Of a DNA stretch of 35,755 bases, positions 6,717-14,849 are shown piece by piece. The stretch covers positions 1-35,755 of the forward strand of contig JAILCT010000090.1 of NCBI GenBank assembly GCA_024690425.1. The letters are read 5' to 3'. The notes beneath the pieces were generated by a model. That model ran no database searches. It was not told the origin of the DNA and saw nothing but the letters and a program-made list of their open reading frames with translations. The stretch is from Lachnospiraceae bacterium (lineage in GTDB: Bacteria > Bacillota_A > Clostridia > Lachnospirales > Lachnospiraceae). Numbering within the stretch: position 1 is the stretch's first letter; the number at the start of each line of letters is the position of its first letter. A program made the translations under genes and the position numbers.

Positions 6717-9509
6717 TTGGCAAAGATGAGAATATATGAATTTGCAAAGGAGTTGGACATATCGGGTAAGGACGTGGTTGCCCTCTTGGCAGAACTGGGC
6801 GAAGATGGCAAGTCGGTATCGTCCTCGATCGATGATGATCTTCAGGACAAGGTAAGGAAGAAGCTGTCCGGAGGCAAGACAAAGGCGGCAGACAAGCCTA
6901 AGAAGACTGAGGAAGCTGCAGAGGTTAAGAAGCCCGCTGAGAAGAAGGCCCCTGAGAAGAAGGCCGAGGCTCCGGATCAGGAAGCCCCTAAAAAAGCGGC
7001 TCCTGCAAAAACCGAACCTTCAGTCAAGGCGGCACCTGCGAAGGCACCTGCCTCAAAGGATGAACCCCAGAAAAAGAAGAAACCCAACATCATCATAGTT
7101 AACCGTCATAATGCACCCGGAGCACCCGCATCAAGACCCGGCGCAGGCCAGGGAAGAGGAGGCCAGCAGGGCGGAAGCCGCCCCGGCCAGGGAGGCAATA
7201 CATTTGTACGTCCTACACAGAGGCTCATCAAGCCTAATGTACCGCGTACGGCAAACATGATGGTGAACAGGGAGGAGGCTCCCGCAAGAGGTACAGAGAA
7301 TGAGCAGAAAAACGCAGCCACCGTTAAAGAAAATGTTGCAAAGAGGCCGGAGGGTGTACAGAGCAATACTCGTCCTGTCAGGGATAACGGCAATAGTGCT
7401 AACAGCACTGGAAGAGCTCCGGAACGTAGAGAAAAGACGCAGGAAACAAGAAGACCTGCCCAGGGACCCGGACGTGACAGCCAGGGAAGAGATGCAAGGG
7501 GAGGACGCCCCGGAGACCGCGGTGAGCGACGCGACAATGTAAAGAGCGGTATCTCCATCGCATTTGGCTCCGATCAGAAGGGAGCCGGCAAGGACAACCG
7601 CCGTGACGATTCCAAGAAGAGCAGGGATAAGAACCGCAAAGATATAGCCTTCAACAATGAGGATGGATTCCGCGGAGGCAAGCAGGTCAAGGGAAGTAAG
7701 GCCGGCAAGTTCATCAAGCCTGTCGAGAAGCCCAAGGAGGCACAGGAAGAAGAGAAGATCAAGGTCATCACTCTTCCCGAGTCACTTACGATCAAGGACC
7801 TTGCTGACAAGATGAAGGTACAGCCTTCAGTCATCGTTAAGAAGTTATTCCTTCAGGGTAAGGTGGTTACCGTCAATCAGGAGATAAGCTACGAGCAGGC
7901 CGAGGAGATCGCTGTCGAGTTCGATATCCTGTGCGAGAAGGAAGTTGTTGTAGATGTTATAGAGGAACTCCTTAAGGAGGAAGAAGAGGATACCAGCAAG
8001 ATGGTTAAGCGTCCTCCCGTTATCTGCGTAATGGGACACGTTGACCACGGTAAGACATCCCTTCTTGACTGCATAAGGAAGACCAACGTTATCGACCGTG
8101 AGGCAGGCGGTATCACCCAGCATATCGGTGCTTATGTTGTCAAGGTCGGCGACCAGAAGATCACCTTCCTTGATACACCGGGTCATGAAGCCTTCACCGC
8201 GATGCGTATGAGGGGTGCCAATTCAACGGATATCGCGATCCTGGTTGTTGCAGCCGATGACGGTGTCATGCCTCAGACTGTCGAGGCCATCAACCATGCC
8301 AAGGCAGCAGGTATTGAGATCATAGTGGCAGTAAATAAGATAGATAAGCCCAGCGCCAATGTTGACCGTGTTAAGCAGGAGTTATCCGAGTACGAGCTCA
8401 TTCCCGAGGACTGGGGCGGAAGCACGGTGTTCGTTCCCGTTTCGGCCAAGTCGGGCGAGGGTATCGAGAACCTTCTCGATATGATCCTTCTTACCGCAGA
8501 CATCCTTGAGCTTAAGGCCAATCCCAAGAGAAAGGCCCGCGGTCTCGTCATCGAGGCCCAGCTTGATAAGGGACGCGGTCCCGTGGCTACGGTCCTTGTC
8601 CAGAAGGGTACCCTTAAGGTCGGTGATTATATCGCTGCAGGTGCCTGCCACGGTAAGGTAAGGGCCATGATAGACGACAAGGGTAAGAGGGTTAAGGAGG
8701 CAGGTCCTTCCACTCCTGTTGAGATCCTGGGTCTTAATGATGTTCCCGGAGCAGGCGAGATCTTCGTATCTCCCGACAACGATAAGGAAGCAAGGAACTT
8801 TGCCCAGACCTTCATCTCACAGAACAAGGTCAAGCTGCTTGACGATACCAAGAACAAGATGTCCCTTGACGATCTCTTCAACCAGATCAAGGAGGGCGAT
8901 CTTAAGGAACTTAACCTTATCATCAAGGCCGATGTCCAGGGTTCTGTTGAGGCTGTTAAGGAGAGCCTTGTCAAGCTCACCAACGAAGAAGTCGTTGTCA
9001 AAGTCATCCATGGCGGCGTAGGTGCCATCAACGAGTCGGATGTTGTGCTTGCTTCAGCATCCAATGCCATAATCATAGGATTTAACGTGCGTCCCGATGC
9101 AACGGCCAAGAACATCGCCGAGACAGAGGGTGTTGATATAAGACTGTACAATGTTATCTACAAGGCTATCGAGGATGTCGAGGCAGCCATGAAGGGAATG
9201 CTCGATCCTGTATTCGAAGAGAAGGTCATCGGTCATGCCGAGATCAGGCAGATATTCAAGGCTTCGGGTGTCGGCAATATTGCAGGTTCCTATGTGCTTG
9301 ACGGTGTGTTTGAGCGCGGCTGCCAGGTACGTATCACCCACGAGGGCGAGCAGATATTCGAGGGTAACCTTGCATCCCTTAAGAGGTTCAAGGATGATGT
9401 CAAGGAAGTCAAGGCAGGCTTCGAGTGCGGTCTTGTATTCGAGGACTTCAATGACTTTGAAGAGCTTGATGTCGTTGAGGCTTATAAGATGGTGGAAGTG
9501 CCGAGATAA
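6717..9509 (+). CDS. infB: Translation initiation factor IF-2
   Basis: 930 residues. An IF2_N domain (~1-50) is followed by a long low-complexity linker (~55-345, first Lys/Ala/Pro-rich, then Arg/Gly/Gln/Asn-rich), a second IF2_N-like domain (~350-400), and the GTPase. G1 is GHVDHGKTS (440-448), G3 DTPGHE (486-491), G4 NKID (540-543). Domains II, III and IV follow and bind fMet-tRNA. IF-2 brings initiator tRNA to the 30S subunit and promotes subunit joining. The TTG start lies 1 nt after the ylxQ stop, with GAGGTG upstream, so it is likely coupled. The linker is long but intact. Confidence 0.98.
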   Translation: MAKMRIYEFAKELDISGKDVVALLAELGEDGKSVSSSIDDDLQDKVRKKLSGGKTKAADKPKKTEEAAEVKKPAEKKAPEKKAEAPDQEAPKKAAPAKTEPSVKAAPAKAPASKDEPQKKKKPNIIIVNRHNAPGAPASRPGAGQGRGGQQGGSRPGQGGNTFVRPTQRLIKPNVPRTANMMVNREEAPARGTENEQKNAATVKENVAKRPEGVQSNTRPVRDNGNSANSTGRAPERREKTQETRRPAQGPGRDSQGRDARGGRPGDRGERRDNVKSGISIAFGSDQKGAGKDNRRDDSKKSRDKNRKDIAFNNEDGFRGGKQVKGSKAGKFIKPVEKPKEAQEEEKIKVITLPESLTIKDLADKMKVQPSVIVKKLFLQGKVVTVNQEISYEQAEEIAVEFDILCEKEVVVDVIEELLKEEEEDTSKMVKRPPVICVMGHVDHGKTSLLDCIRKTNVIDREAGGITQHIGAYVVKVGDQKITFLDTPGHEAFTAMRMRGANSTDIAILVVAADDGVMPQTVEAINHAKAAGIEIIVAVNKIDKPSANVDRVKQELSEYELIPEDWGGSTVFVPVSAKSGEGIENLLDMILLTADILELKANPKRKARGLVIEAQLDKGRGPVATVLVQKGTLKVGDYIAAGACHGKVRAMIDDKGKRVKEAGPSTPVEILGLNDVPGAGEIFVSPDNDKEARNFAQTFISQNKVKLLDDTKNKMSLDDLFNQIKEGDLKELNLIIKADVQGSVEAVKESLVKLTNEEVVVKVIHGGVGAINESDVVLASASNAIIIGFNVRPDATAKNIAETEGVDIRLYNVIYKAIEDVEAAMKGMLDPVFEEKVIGHAEIRQIFKASGVGNIAGSYVLDGVFERGCQVRITHEGEQIFEGNLASLKRFKDDVKEVKAGFECGLVFEDFNDFEELDVVEAYKMVEVPR

Positions 9510-9545
9510 CGGGCAGCCTTAAAGCAAAGGCGGAATGAAACGGAT

Positions 9546-9914
9546 ATGAGAAAGAACAGTATAAAAAACACAAGAATAAATGCAGAGGTCCAGAAGGAAC
9601 TCGCCAACCTTATAAGGTCTGAGATCAAGGACCCGAGAGTGGGCCCTATGACCTGTGTTACCGACGTGGAGGTGGCTCCCGATCTTAAGACCTGCAAGGT
9701 ATGGGTGTCAACCCTTGGGGATGAGAGTGCACTTACGGAAACCATTAAGGGACTTAAGAACGCCGAAGGTTTCCTGCGCAGGCAGCTTGCGGCCAGCCTT
9801 AACCTTCGGAACACTCCGGAGCTTCGCTTCATAGCCGATACATCGATAGAATACGGCATGAAGATGAACAAGATCTTAGACGAGATCGGCACGGATGCTG
9901 ATGAGGAAATGTAA
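9546..9914 (+). CDS. rbfA: 30S ribosome-binding factor RbfA
   Basis: 122 residues of the RbfA family: INAEVQKELANLI near the N-terminus, the KDPRVGPMTCVTDVEVAPDL segment of the KH-like fold, and a C-terminal TPELRFIADTSIEYGMKM. RbfA binds the 30S precursor near the 5' end of 16S rRNA and is needed for late maturation. It follows infB by 36 nt in the usual order. Its end is nested against the nrnA start. Confidence 0.96.
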   Translation: MRKNSIKNTRINAEVQKELANLIRSEIKDPRVGPMTCVTDVEVAPDLKTCKVWVSTLGDESALTETIKGLKNAEGFLRRQLAASLNLRNTPELRFIADTSIEYGMKMNKILDEIGTDADEEM

Positions 9915-9915
9915 T

Positions 9916-10881
9916 ATGATAGAAAATCTGCTTGAAGAAATAGGAAATGCCGGGTCGATAGGTATAACGGGTCATGTACGTCCCGACGGGGACTGCGTGG
10001 GTTCGGTCCTTGGCATGTATGCGTATCTTTCGAATGTATATAAGGATGCGGTGATCAAGGTCTTCCTCGAGACGCCGCCCGATTACTTCGAATTCATGAA
10101 GGGTTATGACAAGATTGATACGACCTTTGCATACCCCGGTCAGTTCGATGTCTTTTTGTCGCTCGATGCGGGTGACATTGAACGTATCGATAAGGCCAAG
10201 AAGTTATTCCTTGGAGCTAAGAAATCGATATGCATTGACCATCATGTGAGCAACCAGGGCTTTGGTGATGTGTGTCATCTTGAGCCTGATGCTTCATCAA
10301 CCTGCGAGATACTTACCCGCATGTTTGAAGATAAATATATGGACGTGGATGTTGCGAAGGCCCTTTATACGGGTATCGCACATGATACAGGAATATTCCG
10401 TTTTTCATGCACGGGAGCGGACACTTTCTTAGCGTTATCCAAGCTTGTGAAGTATGATTTTGACGGATCAAGGATAACGGATGAGACCTTCCTTCAGAAG
10501 ACCTATGTGCAAAATCAGGTGCTGGGGCGTTCGCTGCTTGAATCCATCCTCTTTATGGATGGCAGGTGCGTTGCTTCGAGCATGGATAAGAGGGCCATGG
10601 ACTTCTACGGGGTCGATGGCAAGGACCTTGAGGGCATAGTCAATCAGCTCCAGGTTACCAAGGGAGTTGAAGTTGCGATATTCATGTATGAGATAGGTAC
10701 GCTTGAGCATAAGGTCAGCATGCGCAGCAACGGTGTTGTTGACGTTTCCAAGGTCGCTTCCTACTTCGGCGGCGGCGGTCATGTCAGGGCAGCTGGCTGC
10801 AACATGCACGGAACCTTCTATGATGTTATAAACAACCTGTCCCTTCATATCGAAGAGCAGTTAAAAGAGGCTGGGGATTAA
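9916..10881 (+). CDS. nrnA: DHH-family oligoribonuclease/pAp phosphatase NrnA
   Basis: 321 residues with the DHH superfamily order: GHVRPDGDCVGS (metal ligands), LDAGD, CIDHHVSN (the DHH motif), GIAHDTGIFRFS, and a DHHA1 domain with GGGGHVRAAG near the end. NrnA degrades very short RNAs and dephosphorylates 3'-phosphoadenosine 5'-phosphate in Firmicutes. I chose the ATG at 9916, 1 nt after the rbfA stop and with GAGG suitably upstream. A start at 9895 inside rbfA would add seven residues without a better ribosome site. The position between rbfA and truB is conserved. Confidence 0.93.
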   Translation: MIENLLEEIGNAGSIGITGHVRPDGDCVGSVLGMYAYLSNVYKDAVIKVFLETPPDYFEFMKGYDKIDTTFAYPGQFDVFLSLDAGDIERIDKAKKLFLGAKKSICIDHHVSNQGFGDVCHLEPDASSTCEILTRMFEDKYMDVDVAKALYTGIAHDTGIFRFSCTGADTFLALSKLVKYDFDGSRITDETFLQKTYVQNQVLGRSLLESILFMDGRCVASSMDKRAMDFYGVDGKDLEGIVNQLQVTKGVEVAIFMYEIGTLEHKVSMRSNGVVDVSKVASYFGGGGHVRAAGCNMHGTFYDVINNLSLHIEEQLKEAGD

Positions 10882-10884
10882 TAC

Positions 10885-11832
10885 TTGCACGGAATCATAA
10901 ATATATACAAGGAGCGGGGCTTCACATCTTTTGACGTGGTGGCCAAGCTTCGCGGGATCACGCATGTTAAGAAGATAGGGCATACGGGGACGCTCGATCC
11001 CGATGCGGAGGGAGTCCTTCCGGTATGCATAGGCAATGCGACAGCCCTGTGCGACATGCTGACGGATAAGACAAAGGAATATGAGGCGGTGATGAGGCTG
11101 GGTATCACGACTGATACCCAGGACATATCAGGCACCTTATTGAAGGAAACGGACGTCAACCTTAGTGAGGCTGATGTCGTTTCATGTATGGATAAATTTA
11201 CGGGAGACATAGAACAGGTGCCGCCCATGTACTCTGCGATCAAGGTCGGGGGTAAGAAGCTGTATGAGCTGGCCCGCCAGGGCAAGACCGTGGAGCGCAG
11301 TCCCCGCCCGGTAACCATCCATTCGATAGAGATACTGTCGATGGACCTGCCGAGAGTACGCATGAGGGTATCATGTTCCAAGGGGACCTATATAAGGACC
11401 CTCTGCCACGATATCGGTGAAGCCCTTGGATGCGGTGCATGTATGGAATCTCTGCTCCGTACAAGGTCGGGCCAGTTCTGTATAGACGATGCGGTAAGGC
11501 TCTCAACCGTTCAGGAATGGGCAGATGAGGGATTCCTTGAATCCCACCTTAGATCCGTTGAGGATATGTTCGCAGACTGCGAAGAGATACATGTATCACC
11601 CGAAGAAGACAAGCTTCTTCACAACGGCAACACACTGCGAAGAAGACAGGGCACTGAAGGACTAGCTTCGCGTCGGGACGGTTCTTCTGTCTTCATGTCC
11701 GCGGAAGAAGTAAGACACGGGGACGGTTCTTCTGTCTTCAGGGTATACGATTCGAAGGGTGTCTTCTACGGGGTTTATGAATACGACCCTAAACGAAAGA
11801 TCTATAAACCGTACAAGATGTTCATTCCGTAA
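10885..11832 (+). CDS. truB: tRNA pseudouridine-55 synthase TruB, with REP-derived insert
   Basis: 315 residues. The catalytic region is intact: IGHTGTLDPDAEGVLPV carries the catalytic Asp, and KTKEYEA, PPMYSAIKVGGKKLYE and CSKGTYIRTLCHDIG follow. TruB makes pseudouridine 55 in the T-loop of most tRNAs. TTG start, 3 nt after nrnA. The C-terminal PUA-like part is unusual. Between LLHNGNTL and RVYDSKGVFYG is an extra stretch (~residues 253-286) containing the hexapeptide DGSSVF twice (265-270 and 280-285). It is encoded by two degenerate copies of the local REP-like repeat read in the same frame. The insert is far from the active site, so the enzyme is probably functional. Confidence 0.94.
   Translation: MHGIINIYKERGFTSFDVVAKLRGITHVKKIGHTGTLDPDAEGVLPVCIGNATALCDMLTDKTKEYEAVMRLGITTDTQDISGTLLKETDVNLSEADVVSCMDKFTGDIEQVPPMYSAIKVGGKKLYELARQGKTVERSPRPVTIHSIEILSMDLPRVRMRVSCSKGTYIRTLCHDIGEALGCGACMESLLRTRSGQFCIDDAVRLSTVQEWADEGFLESHLRSVEDMFADCEEIHVSPEEDKLLHNGNTLRRRQGTEGLASRRDGSSVFMSAEEVRHGDGSSVFRVYDSKGVFYGVYEYDPKRKIYKPYKMFIP
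11665..11695 (+). repeat. REP-like repeat copy a (degenerate, inside truB)
   Basis: Positions 11675-11695 match the right two-thirds of the 31-bp REP-like unit (GGGACGGTTCT core, then TGTCTTCA). The left arm is lost. It encodes DGSSVF in the truB frame. Confidence 0.8.
11710..11740 (+). repeat. REP-like repeat copy b (inside truB)
   Basis: Nearly full 31-bp unit, with core GGGGACGGTTCT and right arm TGTCTTCA. The TGA that opens other copies reads GTA here and lies in the truB frame, so translation continues. It is 45 bp (15 codons) from copy a and encodes a second DGSSVF. Confidence 0.85.
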
Positions 11833-11858
11833 CGGAACAGAGAAAGAGATAAGAAAGT

Positions 11859-12788
11859 ATGCAGATAATCCAGGACACAATCAATTTTCACATTGACGAC
11901 CCCACGGTCGTGACCATCGGCAAGTTCGACGGCATGCACAAGGGTCACGAGGCCATCTTCAACCGCATGCTTGAGTATAAGGACCAGGGCCTTAAGCTGG
12001 TCGTCTTTACCTTTGACATGCCGGTATCGGTCGTACTCAAGGGAAGCAGGGGCAAGGTCCTTACGACCCGTGTGGAGAAGCGCAGGATATTCAAGGCACT
12101 GGGTGTCGACTACCTGATAGAGTTCCCCTTCAATGAAAAGACAGCCTCGATAAGTGCCGATGAGTTTATAGATGACTTTCTCGTCGAGTCCCTTAACATG
12201 AAGGCGATAGTGATGGGAAGCGACTGCCGGTTCGGCCACAGGGGCATAGGAACCCCTGACATGCTTAGGCGCTATGCGCATAACTACGGCTACGAGGTTG
12301 AGGTGATCGATTACCTTACCAGTCAGGGCGAGAAGATATCATCCTCTAATATCAGGAGGCTCATAGAACAGGGTGATATCGGAAAGGCCAATGAACTCCT
12401 GATGAAGCCGTACTTTTTCTACGGTGAGGTCGTCCATGGCAATGAGATAGGACGTAAGCTGTCTATACCGACTGTCAATCTTGTTCCCAAGGAGAACAAG
12501 CTCATCGTTCCGAACGGCGTATACTTCTCGATCGTCAACATAGACGGAGAGAACTACCGCGCGATAACCAATATTGGGACCAAGCCTACCATTGAGGGTG
12601 AGGCCAGTGACAGGATAATAATAGAAAGTCACATATATGACTTTAACAGGGATATATACGGTAAGGAGGTTACCGTGAGCATCCTTGATTTTCTCCGGCC
12701 GGAGATGGCTTTTTCCTCACTCGATGCTCTTAAGGATCAGCTTAAGAGGGATGTGCAGCAAGGTGAAATATGGCACAAAAAACATTGA
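11859..12788 (+). CDS. ribF: Bifunctional riboflavin kinase/FMN adenylyltransferase RibF
   Basis: 309 residues. The N-terminal nucleotidyltransferase domain has TIGKFDGMHKGHEAIF and MGSDCRFGHRGIG; the C-terminal riboflavin kinase domain has GNEIGRKLSIPTVNL and a TNIGTKPT strand. It converts riboflavin to FMN and FAD. It is last in the rimP-truB operon. The final His codon is followed by a TGA that belongs to a REP-like repeat. A second copy of the last 30 bp, at 14820-14849, continues to His-Arg-Phe-stop, so the ancestral protein probably ended two residues later and an insertion supplied the present stop. Function should be unaffected. Confidence 0.95.
   Translation: MQIIQDTINFHIDDPTVVTIGKFDGMHKGHEAIFNRMLEYKDQGLKLVVFTFDMPVSVVLKGSRGKVLTTRVEKRRIFKALGVDYLIEFPFNEKTASISADEFIDDFLVESLNMKAIVMGSDCRFGHRGIGTPDMLRRYAHNYGYEVEVIDYLTSQGEKISSSNIRRLIEQGDIGKANELLMKPYFFYGEVVHGNEIGRKLSIPTVNLVPKENKLIVPNGVYFSIVNIDGENYRAITNIGTKPTIEGEASDRIIIESHIYDFNRDIYGKEVTVSILDFLRPEMAFSSLDALKDQLKRDVQQGEIWHKKH
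12755..12784 (+). repeat. 30-bp direct repeat bracketing the island, left copy (ribF 3' end)
   Basis: Identical to 14820-14849, base for base. This copy encodes the last ten or so residues of RibF. The bracketed segment between the two copies is the RAYT/HicAB/REP island. Confidence 0.95.
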
Positions 12789-12816
12789 GGACACGGGGAC
12801 GGTTCTTTCGTCCTCA
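12786..12816 (+). repeat. REP-like repeat copy c (supplies the ribF stop codon)
   Basis: 31 bp with arms TGAGGAC/GTCCTCA and core GGGGACGGTTCT. The TGA at 12786-12788 is the ribF stop codon. Confidence 0.9.
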
Positions 12817-12836
12817 CATCAGCATCGTAATGAAAA

Positions 12837-12867
12837 TGAAGACACAGGGACGGTTCTACTGTCCTCA
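12837..12867 (+). repeat. REP-like repeat copy d
   Basis: 31 bp, arms TGAAGACA/TGTCCTCA with one mismatch, core AGGGACGGTTCT. Forward orientation, 20 bp after copy c. Confidence 0.9.
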
Positions 12868-12888
12868 CATTAGGCTAAAATACATAAG

Positions 12889-12923
12889 ACAGACTTGGAT
12901 CAGTATATGATCAGGTCTGTTTT
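12889..12923 (+). terminator. Probable terminator upstream of the RAYT gene
   Basis: An imperfect hairpin pairs ACAGAC near 12889-12894 with GTCTGT at 12915-12920, extended inward by GATCA/TGATC with a small bulge, followed by TTTTGCTTTT. It would end ribF-operon transcripts that read through the REP copies. Confidence 0.6.
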
Positions 12924-12940
12924 GCTTTTGGAGAGAGGTA

Positions 12941-12971
12941 TGAAGACAAAAGAACCGTCCCCCTGTCCTCA
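12941..12971 (-). repeat. REP-like repeat copy e (reverse)
   Basis: 31 bp in the opposite orientation: arms TGAAGACA/TGTCCTCA and core AGAACCGTCCCC on the plus strand. Confidence 0.9.
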
Positions 12972-13156
12972 TGCATATTTAACAAAAAACGAGAAAAATC
13001 ACCGCTGGCAAATGCATTAGGCTTTGTTATGTTTTTACAAAGTCACATTAATTCATATTTTTGGCTGTTCGATAAAACGATGTTATGGTATTCTTTTATC
13101 ACTCATATTTCTACACAGCTAATTTTAATCAAATCTACAAAAGCAAAGGAAAAAGA

Positions 13157-13909
13157 ATGAGCAGATCAGGAAGGATCAAATCAATTACAGGCATATACCA
13201 TATCATGTTACGCGGGATGGATAAACGCGATATTTTTGCGGATGATATGGATCGACTGATTTTCACTAAGATAATTGAACGTGTTAAGAAACGATCGGGT
13301 TTCAAGTTGTATGCTTATTGCCTGATGGATAATCATGTCCACATGTTGCTCAGGGAAGGTGATGAACCGCTTGAGCTTATATTCAAGCGCATCGGGGTTT
13401 CTTATTCGGCATATTTCAACAGGAAATATGATCGCTGCGGCCATCTGTTTCAGGATCGATTCAGGAGTGAACCTGTAGAAACGATCGAGTATTTCATGGA
13501 TGCCTTGAGGTATATATGCCAGAACCCGATAAAGGCAGGTTTATGTGACCGCGTTAAGGCTTATCCCTGGCTTGAATGTGGCGGTGTCAGGGACAGATCG
13601 GGCATGATCGATGACATTTCCGAGTATACATCGCTGTCCGGAGCCGCTCTGCTCTCATTTGTAAATTCGCGATGTGAGATGACGCACCTTGAAGAAGCCG
13701 TGAACAAACGCATGACTGATCAGGCAGCAGCTGTTTTGATATGCAAAATCACCCGATGCGGCAATCCTCGGGATTTAAGCTGCCTGGAAAGCAAAGCTCG
13801 AAACTTATCTCTGAGGACTTGTCTCAATTCGGGGGTTTCCGTTCGGCAACTTGCCCGGATAACCGGAATGAGCAAGAGCACGATAGAACGTATAAAGAAA
13901 GACAAATGA
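13157..13909 (+). CDS. REP-associated tyrosine transposase (RAYT, Y1/HUH family)
   Basis: 250 residues of the IS200-like Y1 transposase superfamily (TnpA_REP/RAYT group). Early GIYHIMLRGMDKRDIF, the metal-binding HUH motif in DNHVHMLL, and FMDALRYICQNPIKAGLC carrying the presumed catalytic Tyr are all present. A C-terminal helix-turn-helix-like end (VSVRQLARITGMSKSTIERI) may recognise DNA. RAYTs nick single-stranded REP palindromes, which fits the many REP-like copies around this gene. I chose the ATG at 13157 because AAAGGAAAAAG precedes it; the upstream in-frame extension is hydrophobic and has no ribosome site. Its TGA stop is the first three bases of REP copy f. It looks intact. Confidence 0.9.
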   Translation: MSRSGRIKSITGIYHIMLRGMDKRDIFADDMDRLIFTKIIERVKKRSGFKLYAYCLMDNHVHMLLREGDEPLELIFKRIGVSYSAYFNRKYDRCGHLFQDRFRSEPVETIEYFMDALRYICQNPIKAGLCDRVKAYPWLECGGVRDRSGMIDDISEYTSLSGAALLSFVNSRCEMTHLEEAVNKRMTDQAAAVLICKITRCGNPRDLSCLESKARNLSLRTCLNSGVSVRQLARITGMSKSTIERIKKDK

Positions 13910-13937
13910 AGACACGGGGACGGTTCTTTTGTCCTCA
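13907..13937 (+). repeat. REP-like repeat copy f (supplies the RAYT stop codon)
   Basis: 31 bp, arms TGAAGACA/TGTCCTCA, core GGGGACGGTTCT. The first three bases are the stop codon of the RAYT gene, and the hicAB promoter starts 4 bp beyond its end. Confidence 0.92.
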
Positions 13938-13941
13938 TTCG

Positions 13942-13970
13942 TTGACTATACAATATATAAGGACTATAAT
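13942..13970 (+). promoter_or_regulatory. Promoter of hicAB
   Basis: TTGACT (13942-13947) and TATAAT (13965-13970) with a 17-bp spacer, placed directly after REP copy f. Transcription should begin near 13977, about 22 nt before hicA. Confidence 0.85.
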
Positions 13971-13985
13971 GTAACTAAATAATAG

Positions 13986-14004
13986 TTGCATAACAGTTAT
14001 GCAA
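13986..14004 (+). promoter_or_regulatory. Palindromic operator over the hicA start (probable HicB site)
   Basis: Perfect inverted repeat TTGCATAA-CAG-TTATGCAA. The hicA ATG (13999-14001) lies inside the right arm. HicB antitoxins with ribbon-helix-helix domains repress their own operons through such palindromes, so autorepression is likely here. Confidence 0.7.
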
Positions 14005-14259
14005 AAGAAAGAAGAACTCATAAGAAAACTGACTAGAAAGCCTTCACCAACTAATTTTACTATCCGTGAGCTTGATTCTCTTATGAAAAAATGCGGATGT
14101 AAAAAGTTTGAAAGCAGCAGGGGATCCGGAATTGGCTATTTACATGAAAAATCAAAAAGGATAGTTCAATTTGACGGACCTCATCCCGGTAATGAGTTAT
14201 ACAGATATCAGATAAAAATGATCATCAGTTTTCTCAGAGAGGTGGGTGAATTATTATGA
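13999..14259 (+). CDS. hicA: HicA-family toxin (mRNA interferase)
   Basis: 86 residues. The C-terminal half matches HicA/YcfA proteins (dsRBD-like fold): SSRGSGIGYLHEKSKRIVQFDGPHPGNEL followed by the IKMIISFLREVGE helix, split here as GSGIGY, FDGPHPGNEL and ISFLREVGE. HicA toxins cut mRNA and are neutralised by HicB. The His that often follows the Gly-Ser pair is Gly here, so activity is uncertain. No SD precedes the ATG, and a palindrome covers it, which should keep translation low. The gene overlaps hicB by ATGA. Codon use is more AT-rich than in the host genes. Confidence 0.85.
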   Translation: MQKKEELIRKLTRKPSPTNFTIRELDSLMKKCGCKKFESSRGSGIGYLHEKSKRIVQFDGPHPGNELYRYQIKMIISFLREVGELL

Positions 14260-14603
14260 TCACTTCATTAATGGAATGCAAAGGGTATCGTGCCAAAATT
14301 GAATACGATAAGGAAGATATGATATTTGTGGGACATGTTATTGGAATTAATGATTCGGTTAATTTTCATGGCCGGTCAGTTGATGAATTGACTAAGGAAT
14401 TTGACAATGCGATAAACAATTATCTTGATTATTGCAGACAGGCCGGTAAAGAACCGGAAAAAGAGTTCAGAGGATCTTTCAACATAAGAATAAAGCCCGA
14501 ACAGCATAGAAGGATAGCTCTCTACGCTGCAGATGAAGGTATTACTATTAATCAGTTTGTATCACGTGCGATCGATGGTGAATTATCCAGGCTTGAAGGA
14601 TGA
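14256..14603 (+). CDS. hicB: HicB-family antitoxin
   Basis: 115 residues. The N-terminal HicB fold (YRAKIEYDKEDMIFVGHVIGI, then SVDELTKEFDNAINNYLDYC) is followed by a ribbon-helix-helix DNA-binding segment (FNIRIKPEQHRRIALYAAD, GITINQFVSRAI). It should bind and inhibit HicA and repress the operon at the palindrome over the hicA start. Its ATG overlaps the hicA stop by four bases, so synthesis is coupled, and GAGAGGTGGG gives it the strong ribosome site that hicA lacks. That difference favours antitoxin excess. Confidence 0.9.
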   Translation: MITSLMECKGYRAKIEYDKEDMIFVGHVIGINDSVNFHGRSVDELTKEFDNAINNYLDYCRQAGKEPEKEFRGSFNIRIKPEQHRRIALYAADEGITINQFVSRAIDGELSRLEG

Positions 14604-14637
14604 ATTGACCGGATGAGTATGTGAATGACGAAGGCAT

Positions 14638-14648
14638 GGGGACGGTTC
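14638..14648 (+). repeat. Partial REP-like core
   Basis: Only the core GGGGACGGTTC remains, without recognisable arms, 10 bp before copy g. It is probably a decayed or truncated unit. Confidence 0.6.
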
Positions 14649-14657
14649 GGGTGAGGG

Positions 14658-14688
14658 TGAGGACACGGGGACGGTTCTACTGTCTTCA
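14658..14688 (+). repeat. REP-like repeat copy g
   Basis: 31 bp, arms TGAGGACA/TGTCTTCA, core GGGGACGGTTCT. It is the left arm of a perfect 41-bp inverted repeat (14656-14696 with 14761-14801). Confidence 0.92.
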
Positions 14689-14730
14689 TCCATCTTTAAA
14701 ATCAGCACTTAGTCTGATAGCTGATCTTGA

Positions 14731-14761
14731 TGAAGACAATAGAACCGTCCCCATGTCTTCA
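14731..14761 (-). repeat. REP-like repeat copy h (reverse)
   Basis: 31 bp in reverse orientation with perfectly paired 8-bp arms TGAAGACA/TGTCTTCA. Confidence 0.92.
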
Positions 14762-14768
14762 AGATGGA

Positions 14769-14799
14769 TGAAGACAGTAGAACCGTCCCCGTGTCCTCA
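14769..14799 (-). repeat. REP-like repeat copy i (reverse)
   Basis: 31 bp, the exact reverse complement of copy g, and part of the 41-bp perfect inverted repeat. A lone arm TGTCTTCA follows at 14804-14811. Confidence 0.92.
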
Positions 14800-14819
14800 C
14801 CTGTGTCTTCATGGTGTTT

Positions 14820-14849
14820 GCAGCAAGGTGAAATATGGCACAAAAAACA
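14820..14849 (+). repeat. 30-bp direct repeat bracketing the island, right copy
   Basis: Identical to 12755-12784. It marks the right edge of the island, and the flanking sequence resumes after it. Confidence 0.95.

Larger units (their letters stand above)
12785..14819 (+). mobile_element. REP-bounded accessory island with RAYT transposase and HicAB
   Basis: About 2.0 kb between two perfect 30-bp copies of the ribF end. Order: REP copies c and d, a terminator, REP copy e in reverse, a RAYT (Y1/HUH) gene, REP copy f, a promoter and operator, hicA, hicB, a partial REP, REP g, reverse REPs h and i, and a last partial arm. Both outer ends are REP sequence. The DNA is visibly more AT-rich than its neighbours, particularly hicAB. 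The stretch 12789-13156 holds only REPs, the terminator and the RAYT leader; 14604-14819 holds only REPs. Insertion into the ribF end is inferred from the duplication; the mechanism is unknown. Confidence 0.75.

Noticed and set aside
13085..13156. N-terminal extension of the RAYT protein to 13085
   Set aside because: No ribosome site before the first ATG, and the added residues do not match the family; the ATG at 13157 has an SD and fits the usual start of RAYT proteins.
14608..14617. ACCGGATGAG after hicB as a LytTR box
   Set aside because: Single weak match with no partner 21 bp away and no suitable -10 box.
12786..14811. Repeated 31-bp units as a CRISPR array
   Set aside because: Units occur in both orientations at irregular spacing with genes between them, and no cas gene is present. 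REP-like elements with a RAYT explain them.
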